DNA from: Flavobacterium sp. HBTb2-11-1
GTDB lineage: Bacteria > Bacteroidota > Bacteroidia > Flavobacteriales > Flavobacteriaceae
DNA length: 64,000 bases
Assembly: GCF_009826975.1 (NCBI RefSeq)
Contig: NZ_WUMO01000001.1
Span: 992,001-1,056,000 of the forward strand
Reading direction: 5' to 3'
A program made the position numbers and the translations under genes. The notes below the pieces were generated by a model that made no database searches, had not been told where the DNA came from, and was given only the letters and a program-made list of their open reading frames with translations. Positions 17,752-25,685 of this stretch are shown here, piece by piece. Within the stretch, counting starts at the first letter, position 1. Each line of letters opens with the position of its first letter.

Positions 17752-17823
17752 GTTCTGAGGTGCTAAGATGCTAAGTTTCTAAGGAGCAAAGGCTCAAAGT
17801 TTCAGAGACACAAAGGTTCTAAA
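17752..17823. repeat. Nine-unit 8-bp-phased NNNCTAAG array
   Basis: This is the longest array in the window. The units are GTTCTGAG, GTGCTAAG, ATGCTAAG, TTTCTAAG, GAGCAAAG, GCTCAAAG, TTTCAGAG, ACACAAAG and GTTCTAAA. The last five positions stay near C-T/A-A/G-A-G while the first three vary. It starts 12 nt after the beta-barrel stop codon. Confidence 0.85.
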
Positions 17824-17859
17824 AAATGCCTGCCAAATTTAATTTGACAGGCATTTTTT
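17821..17859. terminator. Bidirectional terminator
   Basis: A 19-bp stem with one mismatch, A-rich on one side and T-rich on the other, lies between convergent genes. It can serve the beta-barrel gene and the DUF2490 gene. A heptamer array (AACTCAT) follows at about 17862-17885. Confidence 0.8.
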
Positions 17860-17880
17860 GTATAACTCATAACTCATAAC

Positions 17881-18624
17881 TCATAACTTTTTCCGATTAA
17901 TCCTATGATAGACCGTAAATCGAATAATATCGCGATCGTAAAAATCTACACCGCTGGCGCGTCTTTGAAAGTTTTTTAAGTAACCCAATTCTAAACCAAG
18001 ATTAGGATTGAAATGATAACGCAACGCAACATAAAAACGATTTTGATCGAATGTATTCCTGCGGTTGTCTTTTCCGAAATTGAATAAAACTTCGTCAGAA
18101 ATAGTGCCTTTTATGCTTCTCTCTTCTTTTTCCCAGATTGTAAACATAGATTGCAAACGGTATCTGAATCTATATGCAAATGAAAATTCATCCAAAAGTC
18201 CGTTTTTGTCTGCTCTTTGAATGAAGCGTTCTTCCAATTGAAAGCGGTTATGAAAGGTAATTTTAGCAATATCATTAATCAATGTTACATCTTGCTGTGC
18301 ACGATATTCAGGAACAGAATAATCTGGATCGATGTTTGGATTTTGAGTATTCACACTAAAAAAAGCAAATCCAGCACCCAAATCTATCATTTTAGTTACC
18401 CTGTAACGAGCTTGAGATCGTATAACAAAAAGATTTTCATGAACAGGGTTTACAAAGCTTCGATTGTCAAATTCGGAATGAATAGCCCACTTTTCAGATA
18501 ATGGAAAAATATTGTAGTATCGAATCCAAGTCAAAGTCTGATGGTCGATATTTCTTTGGTTTTGCCCTGTAACCGTCTGGCAAACAAAGAGTATGGTGAA
18601 AAGTAATTTAAAAGATCTGCTCAA
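17881..18624 (-). CDS. DUF2490 family protein
   Basis: This 247-residue exported protein has a signal peptide (FKLLFTILFVCQTVTGQ) and then a DUF2490 barrel: TWIRYYNIFPLSEKWAIHSE, then repeated aromatic beta strands (RYRVTKMIDLGAGFAFF, FAYRFRYRLQSMF, RFYVALRYHFNPNLGLELGY). The family is a Bacteroidota/Proteobacteria outer-membrane-like protein of unknown function. I see no in-frame ATG near the signal peptide, so the start is read as TTG at 18624, which is unusual here. It sits downstream of the TonB receptor on the same strand but behind that gene's terminator. Confidence 0.8.
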   Translation of the reverse strand: MSRSFKLLFTILFVCQTVTGQNQRNIDHQTLTWIRYYNIFPLSEKWAIHSEFDNRSFVNPVHENLFVIRSQARYRVTKMIDLGAGFAFFSVNTQNPNIDPDYSVPEYRAQQDVTLINDIAKITFHNRFQLEERFIQRADKNGLLDEFSFAYRFRYRLQSMFTIWEKEERSIKGTISDEVLFNFGKDNRRNTFDQNRFYVALRYHFNPNLGLELGYLKNFQRRASGVDFYDRDIIRFTVYHRINRKKL

Positions 18625-18710
18625 GAAAGATAAATTCAGGCTGCGAATTTATACAAATGATCTTAATTCTTTCTATTTTAAAATTTGTTTTGAAGGTTTT
18701 TTTGTGAAAT

Positions 18711-18746
18711 AAAAAAAGGGACACATTTTAAAATGCATCCCTTTTT
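18711..18746 (-). terminator. Terminator of the TonB receptor gene
   Basis: AAAAAGGGA (18713-18721) pairs with TCCCTTTTT (18738-18746), extended by an inner ATTTT/AAAAT match. It lies just past the receptor stop codon. Confidence 0.8.
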
Positions 18747-18769
18747 AATACTAAAACTAACTAACCACC

Positions 18770-21331
18770 TTACAGCGAATACTTAAATGTCACTCCGTAA
18801 GTTCTTTGATCACCAAGAACTCCAGCATATTGCCCTGTGTTACCACTTGCAGGCAATAATTGCTCATAGTAATCTTTGTTGAAAAGGTTTCTTCCCCAAA
18901 TCTGAATAGATAAACCTTGCGAAGCACGGAAGCCTAAACGAGCATTAAAGATTGCGTAACCTTTTACAACTAAATATTTTGAAGCCGAAGGGCTTGAAGA
19001 AAATTCAGAACGAGCGTATCCGTCGGCAGCGAAGAAAATTTTTCCAGCATTACCAAAGAATCTAGCATTGTCAGAAAGCTCACCTCCAAGTGAACCTGCC
19101 CATCTTGAAGCTCCCGGCAATTCAGTTCCAGAAACATCTTTGTAAGCTACTTGAACTCCATTAACAACAAGTCCTGTTTCTTCTAACGGAAGTGGCGCAT
19201 TTGTAAATTTAACATATTTTCCATCTGTATACGTTGCCGCACCGTTGATGGTTAAGTGCGAGCTGATAACAAAACTTGCGTCCAATTCTGCACCTCTTAC
19301 TCGTACTTTATCTGCGTTAGCAAGATAACCGCGATTTACTCCTAACTCAGCTGCTTGAACGTTGGTTTGGAAATCTTTAATATCTGTATTAAAGAACGTT
19401 AAGTTGAAGATTGAATTTTTGAATGGAGAAGTTTTTACACCAAATTCATAATGATACACTTTCTCCGGTTTAATCACCGCAAGTTCAGTCATTGGCTGTC
19501 CAGCTGAGTTTGATGGAAGACCAGCTACGTTAACTCCAACAGGTTTGTAGCTTTTAGCAGCTGTTGCGTAAATATTGATTTTGTCTGATGCTTTATAAGT
19601 AAGCGTGATGTTTCCAGAAAAGTCTGTATTATCTGTATCTGAATCAAATGCTTGATCAGAGTAAACTGATTTTTTCAAAGCCAATAAGGCTGGATCTGTA
19701 GTTTGAAGACCTCCATAAGTTTTACGAGAATAATGAGCGTCTTTTTTATCAAAGTTATATCTTAAACCTGGTAAAACATGGAAACGTTCTGTAAGTGCCC
19801 AATCAATCTGACCAAATACGGCAGCACTAGAAGCTCTAATTCTTGCATCAGTATGAATTCCGTATCCTTCAAAAAGACCTGGAGTTTTCCATAGTGGACT
19901 AGTTGAACTTTGAGAGAATCTCCATTGAGCATTTCCAGATTCTTCTGTACCATTTGTTTGAGATGTCTGGTCAATGAAGAATACACCTGCAACACCACTA
20001 ATTTTTGAAGTTAATTGTCCAGCATAACGAACTTCTTGCGTAACCTGAGTTTGTCTTGTTGGGTTCTGAGATTTTGCCAAAACTTGTAATCCTGTAAAAT
20101 CCCTGTCGTTTGATGGATCCCAGTTCCAAAAACGCCAAGCAGTTGTAGAAGTAAGCGTACCGCCTCCAATTTTAGTATCAATGTTTAATGAAATACCTCC
20201 TAAATCTTGTCCAGAACGCCAAGGTGTATCATGATCTATTTTGCGATCAAAAGCATTTAAAGTCGGCAATTGGTAATTTAAATCTTTAATAATAGCATCA
20301 AACTGACGGTATGCAGCTCTCTGAGTAGGAGCAACACCAGCAACAACCTGAGCATATCCGTCAGGACGCTGTGTTGTAAGATCTCCTGCAAAAGTAACGT
20401 TTGTATTTTCTGTCGGAGTCCATAATAATTGTCCTCTAAAACCTTGATTGTTTAAAGTGTTTGTTGGTCTTCCTGTAACAACGTTGTCAATTAAACCATC
20501 ACGCTGAGTTCCTGAGAAAGATAAACGACCAGCCACTTTTTTTCCTAATGCTCCTGTTATAGAAGCTTTAGCTTGTAAAAAAGCATAGTTTCCATAACTT
20601 ATTTCGAAATCAGCACCTGGAGTAAAACTTGGCTTGCGAGAAGTAATATTAAAAGCTCCTGAAGTAGTATTTTTTCCAAATAAAGAACCTTGCGGACCAC
20701 GTAATACTTCGATTTGTTCTACATCGATAAAATCTAAAGTAGTTGCTGCAGGACGAGCGTAATAAACACCGTCTACGTAGAAACCAACTCCAGGATCGAT
20801 ACCATCATTTGTAAGTCCGAATGGTGAACCTAAACTTCTAATGTTAATTCCAGTATTTCTAGGGTTAGAAGAATACAATTGTACAGAAGGAACCAATTCT
20901 TTAATACGGTTAACGTTAAAGGCTCCAGCTGCTTCGGCTTGTTTTCCTGTAACAACAGAAACCGCAATTGGCACATCTTGTACTTTTTCTATTCTTCTTC
21001 TTGAAGATACTACAACCTCAACAAGTTTGTTTTCTTCACGTAAAGTGATTAATAATGGAGAAGCTGGTATAGCCGTAATTTCAAGTTCAGCAGTATTGTA
21101 GCCTATATATTGAACTAAAAGGGTAAGAGGTAATTTTCCTTGAGATTCGATTGAAAATCGTCCTTCAGAATCTGTAATCGTGCTAAAAGTTGTTCCTTTA
21201 ATTACCACATTGGCTGCTTCTAAAGGGATATTTTGATCAGTAGTCACAACTCCTTCAATTTTTTGAGCAAAAGAAATTGAGAACGTTAAAACTGCAAGTA
21301 TTGTAAATATGTTTTGTAAAGATGTTTTCAT
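18770..21331 (-). CDS. TonB-dependent receptor
   Basis: This 853-residue outer-membrane receptor has a signal peptide cut near SISFAQ, a carboxypeptidase-D-regulatory-like domain (about 25-100, VEGVVTTDQNIPLEAANVVI), a plug domain (about 115-225: VQDVPIAVSVVTGKQAEAAG, NIRSLGSPFG, VEVLRGPQGSLFGKN) and a 22-strand-type barrel ending YGVTFKYSL. The plug signature is that of FecA/CirA-type receptors for iron chelates or other small ligands. Downstream of an Rrf2 regulator and a Cys/Met-ending leader ORF, a sulfur-compound or metal ligand is a fair guess but unproven. Confidence 0.92.
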   Translation of the reverse strand: MKTSLQNIFTILAVLTFSISFAQKIEGVVTTDQNIPLEAANVVIKGTTFSTITDSEGRFSIESQGKLPLTLLVQYIGYNTAELEITAIPASPLLITLREENKLVEVVVSSRRRIEKVQDVPIAVSVVTGKQAEAAGAFNVNRIKELVPSVQLYSSNPRNTGINIRSLGSPFGLTNDGIDPGVGFYVDGVYYARPAATTLDFIDVEQIEVLRGPQGSLFGKNTTSGAFNITSRKPSFTPGADFEISYGNYAFLQAKASITGALGKKVAGRLSFSGTQRDGLIDNVVTGRPTNTLNNQGFRGQLLWTPTENTNVTFAGDLTTQRPDGYAQVVAGVAPTQRAAYRQFDAIIKDLNYQLPTLNAFDRKIDHDTPWRSGQDLGGISLNIDTKIGGGTLTSTTAWRFWNWDPSNDRDFTGLQVLAKSQNPTRQTQVTQEVRYAGQLTSKISGVAGVFFIDQTSQTNGTEESGNAQWRFSQSSTSPLWKTPGLFEGYGIHTDARIRASSAAVFGQIDWALTERFHVLPGLRYNFDKKDAHYSRKTYGGLQTTDPALLALKKSVYSDQAFDSDTDNTDFSGNITLTYKASDKINIYATAAKSYKPVGVNVAGLPSNSAGQPMTELAVIKPEKVYHYEFGVKTSPFKNSIFNLTFFNTDIKDFQTNVQAAELGVNRGYLANADKVRVRGAELDASFVISSHLTINGAATYTDGKYVKFTNAPLPLEETGLVVNGVQVAYKDVSGTELPGASRWAGSLGGELSDNARFFGNAGKIFFAADGYARSEFSSSPSASKYLVVKGYAIFNARLGFRASQGLSIQIWGRNLFNKDYYEQLLPASGNTGQYAGVLGDQRTYGVTFKYSL

Positions 21332-21359
21332 TTTTATATTAAGTATATGTGATTAGTAG

Positions 21360-21375
21360 AATTTAATATTAAATT
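21360..21375 (-). promoter_or_regulatory. Hairpin between leader ORF and receptor start
   Basis: AATTTAATATTAAATT is a perfect 16-bp palindrome 4 nt after the leader-ORF stop codon and 28 nt before the receptor ATG. It is AT-only, so weak. It could be part of a translation-coupled switch; no T-run attenuator follows it. Confidence 0.35.
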
Positions 21376-21379
21376 TTTT

Positions 21380-21490
21380 TTACCAACACATACACATCAT
21401 AGATGAAACAGTATTCACAGTTGTGAAATTATAATTAGATTTTTTTTGCGAAAGATTTTGTCCACCTGATTTACTAGAATGTACTTTCAT
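21380..21490 (-). CDS. 36-aa leader-type ORF ending Met-Met-Cys-Met-Cys-Trp
   Basis: An ATG at 21490 opens a 36-codon ORF that ends TAA at 21380. It starts MKVHSSKSGGQNLSQKK and finishes TVSSMMCMCW. It is hydrophilic, with no signal peptide or membrane helix. Both Cys and three of the four Met fall in the last six residues. It lies between the Rrf2 gene and the TonB receptor gene, same strand, with a -7 promoter box 40 nt upstream and the receptor ATG 48 nt downstream. I infer a cis-acting leader peptide in which ribosome stalling at Cys/Met codons reports sulfur amino acid supply, or a small metal-binding peptide. I recognise no family. Confidence 0.55.
   Translation of the reverse strand: MKVHSSKSGGQNLSQKKSNYNFTTVNTVSSMMCMCW
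21468..21478. repeat. Direct repeat GATTTACTAGA, copy 1 (inside leader ORF)
   Basis: This 11-bp sequence is repeated exactly at 21552-21562, 84 bp away (about eight helical turns). It is a possible operator pair for the neighbouring Rrf2 regulator. Confidence 0.45.
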
Positions 21491-21529
21491 GAGTTAAAAT
21501 TTTGTAAATGATTAGTTAATTATTTTTGG

Positions 21530-21537
21530 CAAATATA
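21530..21537 (-). promoter_or_regulatory. -7 promoter box for leader ORF/TonB receptor
   Basis: On the minus strand TATATTTG fits TAnnTTTG and would start a transcript about 30 nt before the leader ATG. The -33 zone lacks TTG and instead holds the GATTTACTAGA repeat, as expected for an activator- or repressor-controlled promoter. Confidence 0.45.
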
Positions 21538-21551
21538 TAATTAATTCTATC

Positions 21552-21562
21552 GATTTACTAGA
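21552..21562. repeat. Direct repeat GATTTACTAGA, copy 2 (promoter)
   Basis: Second copy of the 11-mer, located where a -33 element would be. It is embedded in TCTAGTAAATCGATAGA on the minus strand, which has short TCTA/TAGA inverted ends. Confidence 0.45.
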
Positions 21563-21579
21563 CTTTAGAAAATATTTTT

Positions 21580-21993
21580 TTATTTTTTCACCAATGAAGC
21601 GATTGTAATGCCTTCCATAGCCTTCAAAGTTTTATCTCTAATAAGCATCAAACCGTGACGCAGACTGCATTCAGACTCGGTTTTGCAATCAGAGCAAGGC
21701 TCATAAAAATTTAAAGAAGCGCATGGCAAAAGTGCAATTGCACCGTCAAATAATCGGTGAATTTCTGCCAAAGTGATGTCATTTTTGGATTTTATCAGAT
21801 AATATCCGCCAAATTTTCCCTGCTTACTGCTTACAAAACGACCGCGTTTTAGATCTAATAAAATCTGTTCTAAAAACTTTTTGGGAATATTAGCCCCTTC
21901 AGCTATTTCCACAGTTCTGGAAATGTGATTTTCGTCTTGTTCTGCTAAATAAAGTAAGGCCTTAAGGGCGTATTTTGCTTTATGTGATAACAT
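21580..21993 (-). CDS. Rrf2-family transcriptional regulator
   Basis: This 137-residue regulator has the Rrf2 winged helix-turn-helix: MLSHKAKYALKALLYLAEQ at the start, then NIPKKFLEQILLDLKRGRFV and SKQGKFGGYYLIK. A cysteine loop follows (LPCASLNFYEPCSDCKTESEC, with Cys near 91, 101, 104 and 110). In IscR/NsrR relatives such cysteines bind an Fe-S cluster. Other Rrf2 members (CymR) sense cysteine supply. It precedes the leader ORF and TonB receptor and may bind the GATTTACTAGA repeats there (inference). Confidence 0.92.
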   Translation of the reverse strand: MLSHKAKYALKALLYLAEQDENHISRTVEIAEGANIPKKFLEQILLDLKRGRFVSSKQGKFGGYYLIKSKNDITLAEIHRLFDGAIALLPCASLNFYEPCSDCKTESECSLRHGLMLIRDKTLKAMEGITIASLVKK

Positions 21994-22085
21994 CTATTAA
22001 TAAATTGTAAAATGTAAATGTATGATTTTTTAATATTGAAACCTAAACTTGAACTTGAAACAAAGAAAATTAGAACCAGAATAAA

Positions 22086-22913
22086 TTACCAGCCTCCGCT
22101 TGATCCACCGCCAGAGAAACCTCCACCGCCAAATCCGCCGCCGAAGCCTCCGCCTCCGCCAGATGAGCCGCCACCGAAGCCTCCAAATCCGCCTCCGCCG
22201 CTTCTTCCAAGATTACTTAGAATAATAACGTCGAGTAGGCTAGGACCTCCACCGCCATTGTTGCCAGAATTTCCTCCTCCGCCTCTTTTATTTCGAGAGA
22301 GTAAAATTAAAACAATTACCACAATTACGATAAAAGGCAAAATAGGGAAGTCTTGTCCTTTTTTTGTTTGCTTGCGTTCGCCTTTAAATTTCCCTTTAAA
22401 AACATCAATAATAGCATCAGTTCCTTTATCAAGACCATTATAGAAGCTTCCTGCCTTAAACTCTGGTATAATAATATTTCTGATGATTGTTCCTCCAATT
22501 CCTGCTGTTAAACGATCTTCAAGTCCGTAACCAGGATTAATTGCAATCTTTTTTTCGTTTTTTGCCAAAAGAATAACAACTCCATTGTCATCTTCTTTTG
22601 TTCCTCCAATTCCCCAAGTTTGTCCCCATTTTGTGGCCAATTGGCTTACATCTTCTCCTTTTAAACTTTCAATGGTAATAATTACGATTTGAGTTGTAGT
22701 CGAGTCGGAATAGCGAATTAGTTTTTCTTCTAATTGTGCTTTTTCAGTAGAACTTAAAATATTAGCATAATCGTAAACAGAAGTCTGAAAACTTGGTTTT
22801 GGCGGAATCTCAAATTGCGCAAAAATGGTATTGCTGATAAAAAATGCGATAAACAAAAGAGTAATCTGAAAAATTCTATTAGAATTTGAGATTTTAATTT
22901 GGGAATTTTTCAT
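22086..22913 (-). CDS. TPM-domain protein with Gly-rich tail (YgcG-like)
   Basis: This 275-residue exported protein has a signal peptide ending near IFAQ, a TPM domain (about 40-180: VYDYANILSSTEKAQLEEKL, TQIVIITIESLKGEDVSQLA, GVVILLAKNEKKIAINPGYG), one membrane helix (about 190-206, LPFIVIVVIVLILL), and a strongly glycine/serine-rich tail of about 60 residues. TPM domains occur in thylakoid and bacterial envelope proteins, some with acid-phosphatase-like activity. The LemA/TPM pairing is common, but the cellular role is unclear. It follows the second TPM gene by three bases at the end of the operon. Confidence 0.9.
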   Translation of the reverse strand: MKNSQIKISNSNRIFQITLLFIAFFISNTIFAQFEIPPKPSFQTSVYDYANILSSTEKAQLEEKLIRYSDSTTTQIVIITIESLKGEDVSQLATKWGQTWGIGGTKEDDNGVVILLAKNEKKIAINPGYGLEDRLTAGIGGTIIRNIIIPEFKAGSFYNGLDKGTDAIIDVFKGKFKGERKQTKKGQDFPILPFIVIVVIVLILLSRNKRGGGGNSGNNGGGGPSLLDVIILSNLGRSGGGGFGGFGGGSSGGGGGFGGGFGGGGFSGGGSSGGW

Positions 22914-22916
22914 TAT

Positions 22917-23354
22917 TTATCCTTTTGATATTTCGTTAGATAATTCGTTGATATCGCCTTCCTGAGATGGAAAGTATTTTTTGAGTTGTTCTCCGGCATT
23001 CAAAATACCGTCAACAATTCCTTGTTTAAAATTGCCGGCTTTAAAATGATTCACCATAATATCTTTGGTACAATCCCAAAAATCATTAGAAACTAAATCA
23101 TTAATTCCTTTGTCTCCACAAATCACAAAGTTTTTGTCTTCAACTGCAAAATAGAGCAATACTCCATTTTTTAATTTAGTTTCATCCATTCGCAATTCAT
23201 GAAAAACTTCTAAAGCCCTATCAAAATGGACTTTAGAAGTTGTTTTTTCTATATGTACTCTAATTTCGCCAGAAGTATTACTTTCAGCCATACGAATAGC
23301 TTCAACAATTTCTTGCTCTTCTTCTTTGGTTAAAAAATCTTCTACTTTTGACAT
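22917..23354 (-). CDS. TPM-domain protein, soluble
   Basis: This 145-residue protein contains a TPM domain and little else: EEQEIVEAIRMAESNTSGEI, then GVLLYFAVEDKNFVICGDKG (matching the GVVILLAKNEKKIAI segment of its neighbour). It has no signal peptide or membrane helix, so it is cytosolic or held at the membrane by partners. It lies between lemA and the larger TPM gene in one operon. The 78-nt gap before it contains a 7-bp-phased repeat. Confidence 0.85.
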   Translation of the reverse strand: MSKVEDFLTKEEEQEIVEAIRMAESNTSGEIRVHIEKTTSKVHFDRALEVFHELRMDETKLKNGVLLYFAVEDKNFVICGDKGINDLVSNDFWDCTKDIMVNHFKAGNFKQGIVDGILNAGEQLKKYFPSQEGDINELSNEISKG

Positions 23355-23363
23355 GGAAATTAT

Positions 23364-23405
23364 TTTAGAGTTTAGATTGTAGATTTTAGATTACAGATTA
23401 AATCT
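23364..23405 (-). repeat. 7-bp-phased AATCTAA array upstream of the TPM gene
   Basis: On the minus (coding) strand the heptamers read as variants of ATCTAAA. On the plus strand they read TTTAGAG, TTTAGAT, TGTAGAT, TTTAGAT, TACAGAT. They end about 9 nt before the TPM start codon. Confidence 0.65.
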
Positions 23406-23432
23406 GAAATCGTTAATCAAAAATATTAATCT

Positions 23433-24017
23433 TTAGAATTTTACTTCAACAGGTTTGTCCGCTCCAGTAGAAGCTTCAAAATATGGTTTTTCTTTGTATT
23501 CGCTCAAGAACCAGTTGTTTGGAATTTTCAAAACATAACCGTTATACGTTTGTACTGATTCATTGAAACGAGTTCTAGCCGTTAAAATTTGGTTTTCAGT
23601 GCTTGCTAATTCATCTTGTAGTTTCAAGAAGTTCTCATTAGTTTTTAAAGTTGGATACTGTTCAACAGAAACTAATAATCTTGATAAAGAAGAGCTAACG
23701 CCACTTTGAGCTTGATTAAATGCCGCTAATTGTTCAGGAGTTACATTGCTTGGATCAATTGTTACAGATGTAGCTTTTGCACGCGCTTCAATAACAGCTG
23801 TTAAAGTTCCTTTTTCAAAGTCAGCAGCACCTTTTACAGTGTTTACTAAATTCCCGATAAGATCATTACGTCTTTGATAAGCCGTTTGAACATTTCCCCA
23901 TTCTTTATTTACAGCTTGGCTGTGTTGCAAAGCAGTATTTTTAATACCAATCGACCAAAATGCGATAATAGCAATAAGTGCTACAATAATTCCTACAGGG
24001 ATTAACCACTTTTTCAT
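23433..24017 (-). CDS. lemA: LemA family protein
   Basis: This 194-residue protein has one N-terminal membrane helix (about 4-24, LIPVGIIVALIAIIAFWSIG) and the alpha-helical LemA domain: VNKEWGNVQTAYQRRNDLIGN, LVNTVKGAADFEKGTLTAV, ARTRFNESVQTYNG. The family is an integral or membrane-anchored envelope protein of unknown activity, regularly found beside TPM genes as here. It begins 34 nt after the MerR gene on the same strand. Confidence 0.94.
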   Translation of the reverse strand: MKKWLIPVGIIVALIAIIAFWSIGIKNTALQHSQAVNKEWGNVQTAYQRRNDLIGNLVNTVKGAADFEKGTLTAVIEARAKATSVTIDPSNVTPEQLAAFNQAQSGVSSSLSRLLVSVEQYPTLKTNENFLKLQDELASTENQILTARTRFNESVQTYNGYVLKIPNNWFLSEYKEKPYFEASTGADKPVEVKF

Positions 24018-24051
24018 ATTTGTTTTGATTTAAGTTTATTTCTATTTTTAA

Positions 24052-24384
24052 TTACAATTCGTTTTTTATCTCGTTCAGCTGCGTTTTTATCGACTCTAAT
24101 TTACGTATTATTTCGAATTTATCTAACGTTTTCTTCTGACCCTCTTTTAAGTGTATTTTGGCGCCTTCAAGCGTAAATCCTCTTTCTTTTACTAAATGAT
24201 AGATTAGCTGAAGGTTGGTAATGTCTTCTGGTGTGAACATCCTGTTTCCCTTTGCATTTTTTTTAGGTTTTAGAATGTCAAATTCGCTGTCCCAAAATCG
24301 TATCAAAGAGGCATTGACATTAAAAGCTTTGGCTACTTCGCCAATACTGTAATATCTTTTGTCTTTAGAAAGTTCAATATGCAT
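24052..24384 (-). CDS. MerR-family transcriptional regulator
   Basis: This 110-residue protein is mostly the MerR winged helix-turn-helix: KRYYSIGEVAKAFNVNASLI, RFWDSEFDILKPKKNAKGNR, and MFTPEDITNLQLIYHLVKER. A short coiled-coil (about 78-108) should form the dimer. It lacks a ligand-binding domain, so it resembles the small MerR regulators paired with envelope genes in Bacteroidota. It lies between the M23 peptidase and lemA and is probably co-transcribed. Confidence 0.9.
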   Translation of the reverse strand: MHIELSKDKRYYSIGEVAKAFNVNASLIRFWDSEFDILKPKKNAKGNRMFTPEDITNLQLIYHLVKERGFTLEGAKIHLKEGQKKTLDKFEIIRKLESIKTQLNEIKNEL

Positions 24385-24430
24385 GGTTCGTTTTTTCTAT
24401 TTTATTTCAAAAATACTATTTTTTGTACTA

Positions 24431-25408
24431 TTAATCTAATGATTGATTTTCTTGGTTTGCCATTTGAGAAATTGCCACATATTCTACAGCCGAAATATTT
24501 CCATAATAGAAGTTCAGCGGGTTAACCACTTTTCCGTCTTTATGCACTTCATAATGACAATGAGGACCTTCAGATCTTCCTGTGCTTCCCACGTATCCAA
24601 TAACATCTCCACGTTTAACCTTTTGTCCTGGTCGGCAGTTGTATTTGCTTAAATGCGCGTACAAACTTTCATATCCAAAACCATGCCTGATTACGACATG
24701 ATTTCCGTACCCAGAGGCCGTGTTGTCAGCTCTTTGCACCACGCCATCTCCAGTTGCGTAAATTGGAGCTCCTGTATTGGCGGTGAAATCCATTCCGTTA
24801 TGCATTTTTCTCACTTTCGTGAAAGGGTCAATGCGGTATCCAAAACCTGACGCGACGCGCTTTAAATTTTCATTTCGCACTGGCTGAATGGCAGGAATCG
24901 CTAACAATAAATTTTCTTTAGCTCCAGCTAATTTTAAAATTTCGTCTAGAGATTTAGACTGAATCGCCAATTGCTTCGAAAGTTTGTCAATTCTTTTTGT
25001 GGCATTCAAAACCAATTGAGAATTATTGTACCCTTCTAGAGCTTTGTATCTGTCAGAACTTCTAAAACCAGCTTTTCGAATTGAATCTGGAATTTCAGCT
25101 TTGTTGAAATAAACACGATAAATATTATTGTCACGTTCTTCTAAAGCATCTGCCGCTTCATCAATTTCATCCAGTTTTTTATTCAAAATGGCATATTGAA
25201 GCTTTAAATTTTCAATTTCGCGTGCCTGCAAACGATCTTTTGGAGTTTCAAAATAAGGCGTATTAATTAAAAGGACAAAAACTAAAAAGCCAAACAATGC
25301 CGAGGCTAATAAAAACAGTAAGGCGTAACCAATTTTAATTCTTTTTCTGGTTTTTATTTTCGTATAGGCCAGATTTTCCGGGTCGTAATAATATTTTACT
25401 TTCGCCAT
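24431..25408 (-). CDS. M23-family metallopeptidase (LytM-type)
   Basis: This 325-residue inner-membrane-anchored cell-wall peptidase has a membrane helix (about 27-50, YALLFLLASALFGFLVF), coiled-coil-like segments (about 60-160), then an M23 domain (about 200-300). The zinc signatures are HNGMDFTANTGAPIYATGDG and the HxH in GPHCHYEVH, so the active site looks intact. Such enzymes cut peptidoglycan cross-links or act as structural activators. It is the first gene of the M23-MerR-LemA-TPM-TPM operon. Confidence 0.94.
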   Translation of the reverse strand: MAKVKYYYDPENLAYTKIKTRKRIKIGYALLFLLASALFGFLVFVLLINTPYFETPKDRLQAREIENLKLQYAILNKKLDEIDEAADALEERDNNIYRVYFNKAEIPDSIRKAGFRSSDRYKALEGYNNSQLVLNATKRIDKLSKQLAIQSKSLDEILKLAGAKENLLLAIPAIQPVRNENLKRVASGFGYRIDPFTKVRKMHNGMDFTANTGAPIYATGDGVVQRADNTASGYGNHVVIRHGFGYESLYAHLSKYNCRPGQKVKRGDVIGYVGSTGRSEGPHCHYEVHKDGKVVNPLNFYYGNISAVEYVAISQMANQENQSLD

Positions 25409-25685
25409 ATTTTAAAATACGCTATTTTTGCTCCCTGTAAAATAAGTTAGTCGAATAAAACTGATAAATGTTTCAGCTCTTCGACACTTTTTTTACGAGG
25501 ATTAATGATTAGATATTGGGGCTATTTTATCATTAGATAATGCGCAAAATAGGCAATTTATTGTTTAAATTATAAGTTTTTTAATCACATTATAAAAAAC
25601 TTAACGTATCATCAAATGAATGGATTATCTAATCGTCTAATTATCAAATTGACACATTAAACAGACACATTTTTCTAATTTAAAT

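Noticed and set aside
17862..17885. AACTCAT tandem repeat as a possible CRISPR or attachment site
   Set aside because: Only about three perfect 7-bp units with no spacers or integrase; treated as part of the phased-repeat phenomenon.
21332..21379. Intrinsic attenuator between the leader ORF and TonB receptor
   Set aside because: The palindrome there is AT-only and has no T-run on the receptor strand, so a classical terminator-type attenuator is not supported.
22018..22443. Plus-strand proline-rich ORF (141 codons)
   Set aside because: It is the antisense of the glycine-rich tail of the TPM-domain gene; poly-Pro arises from GGN codons read backwards.
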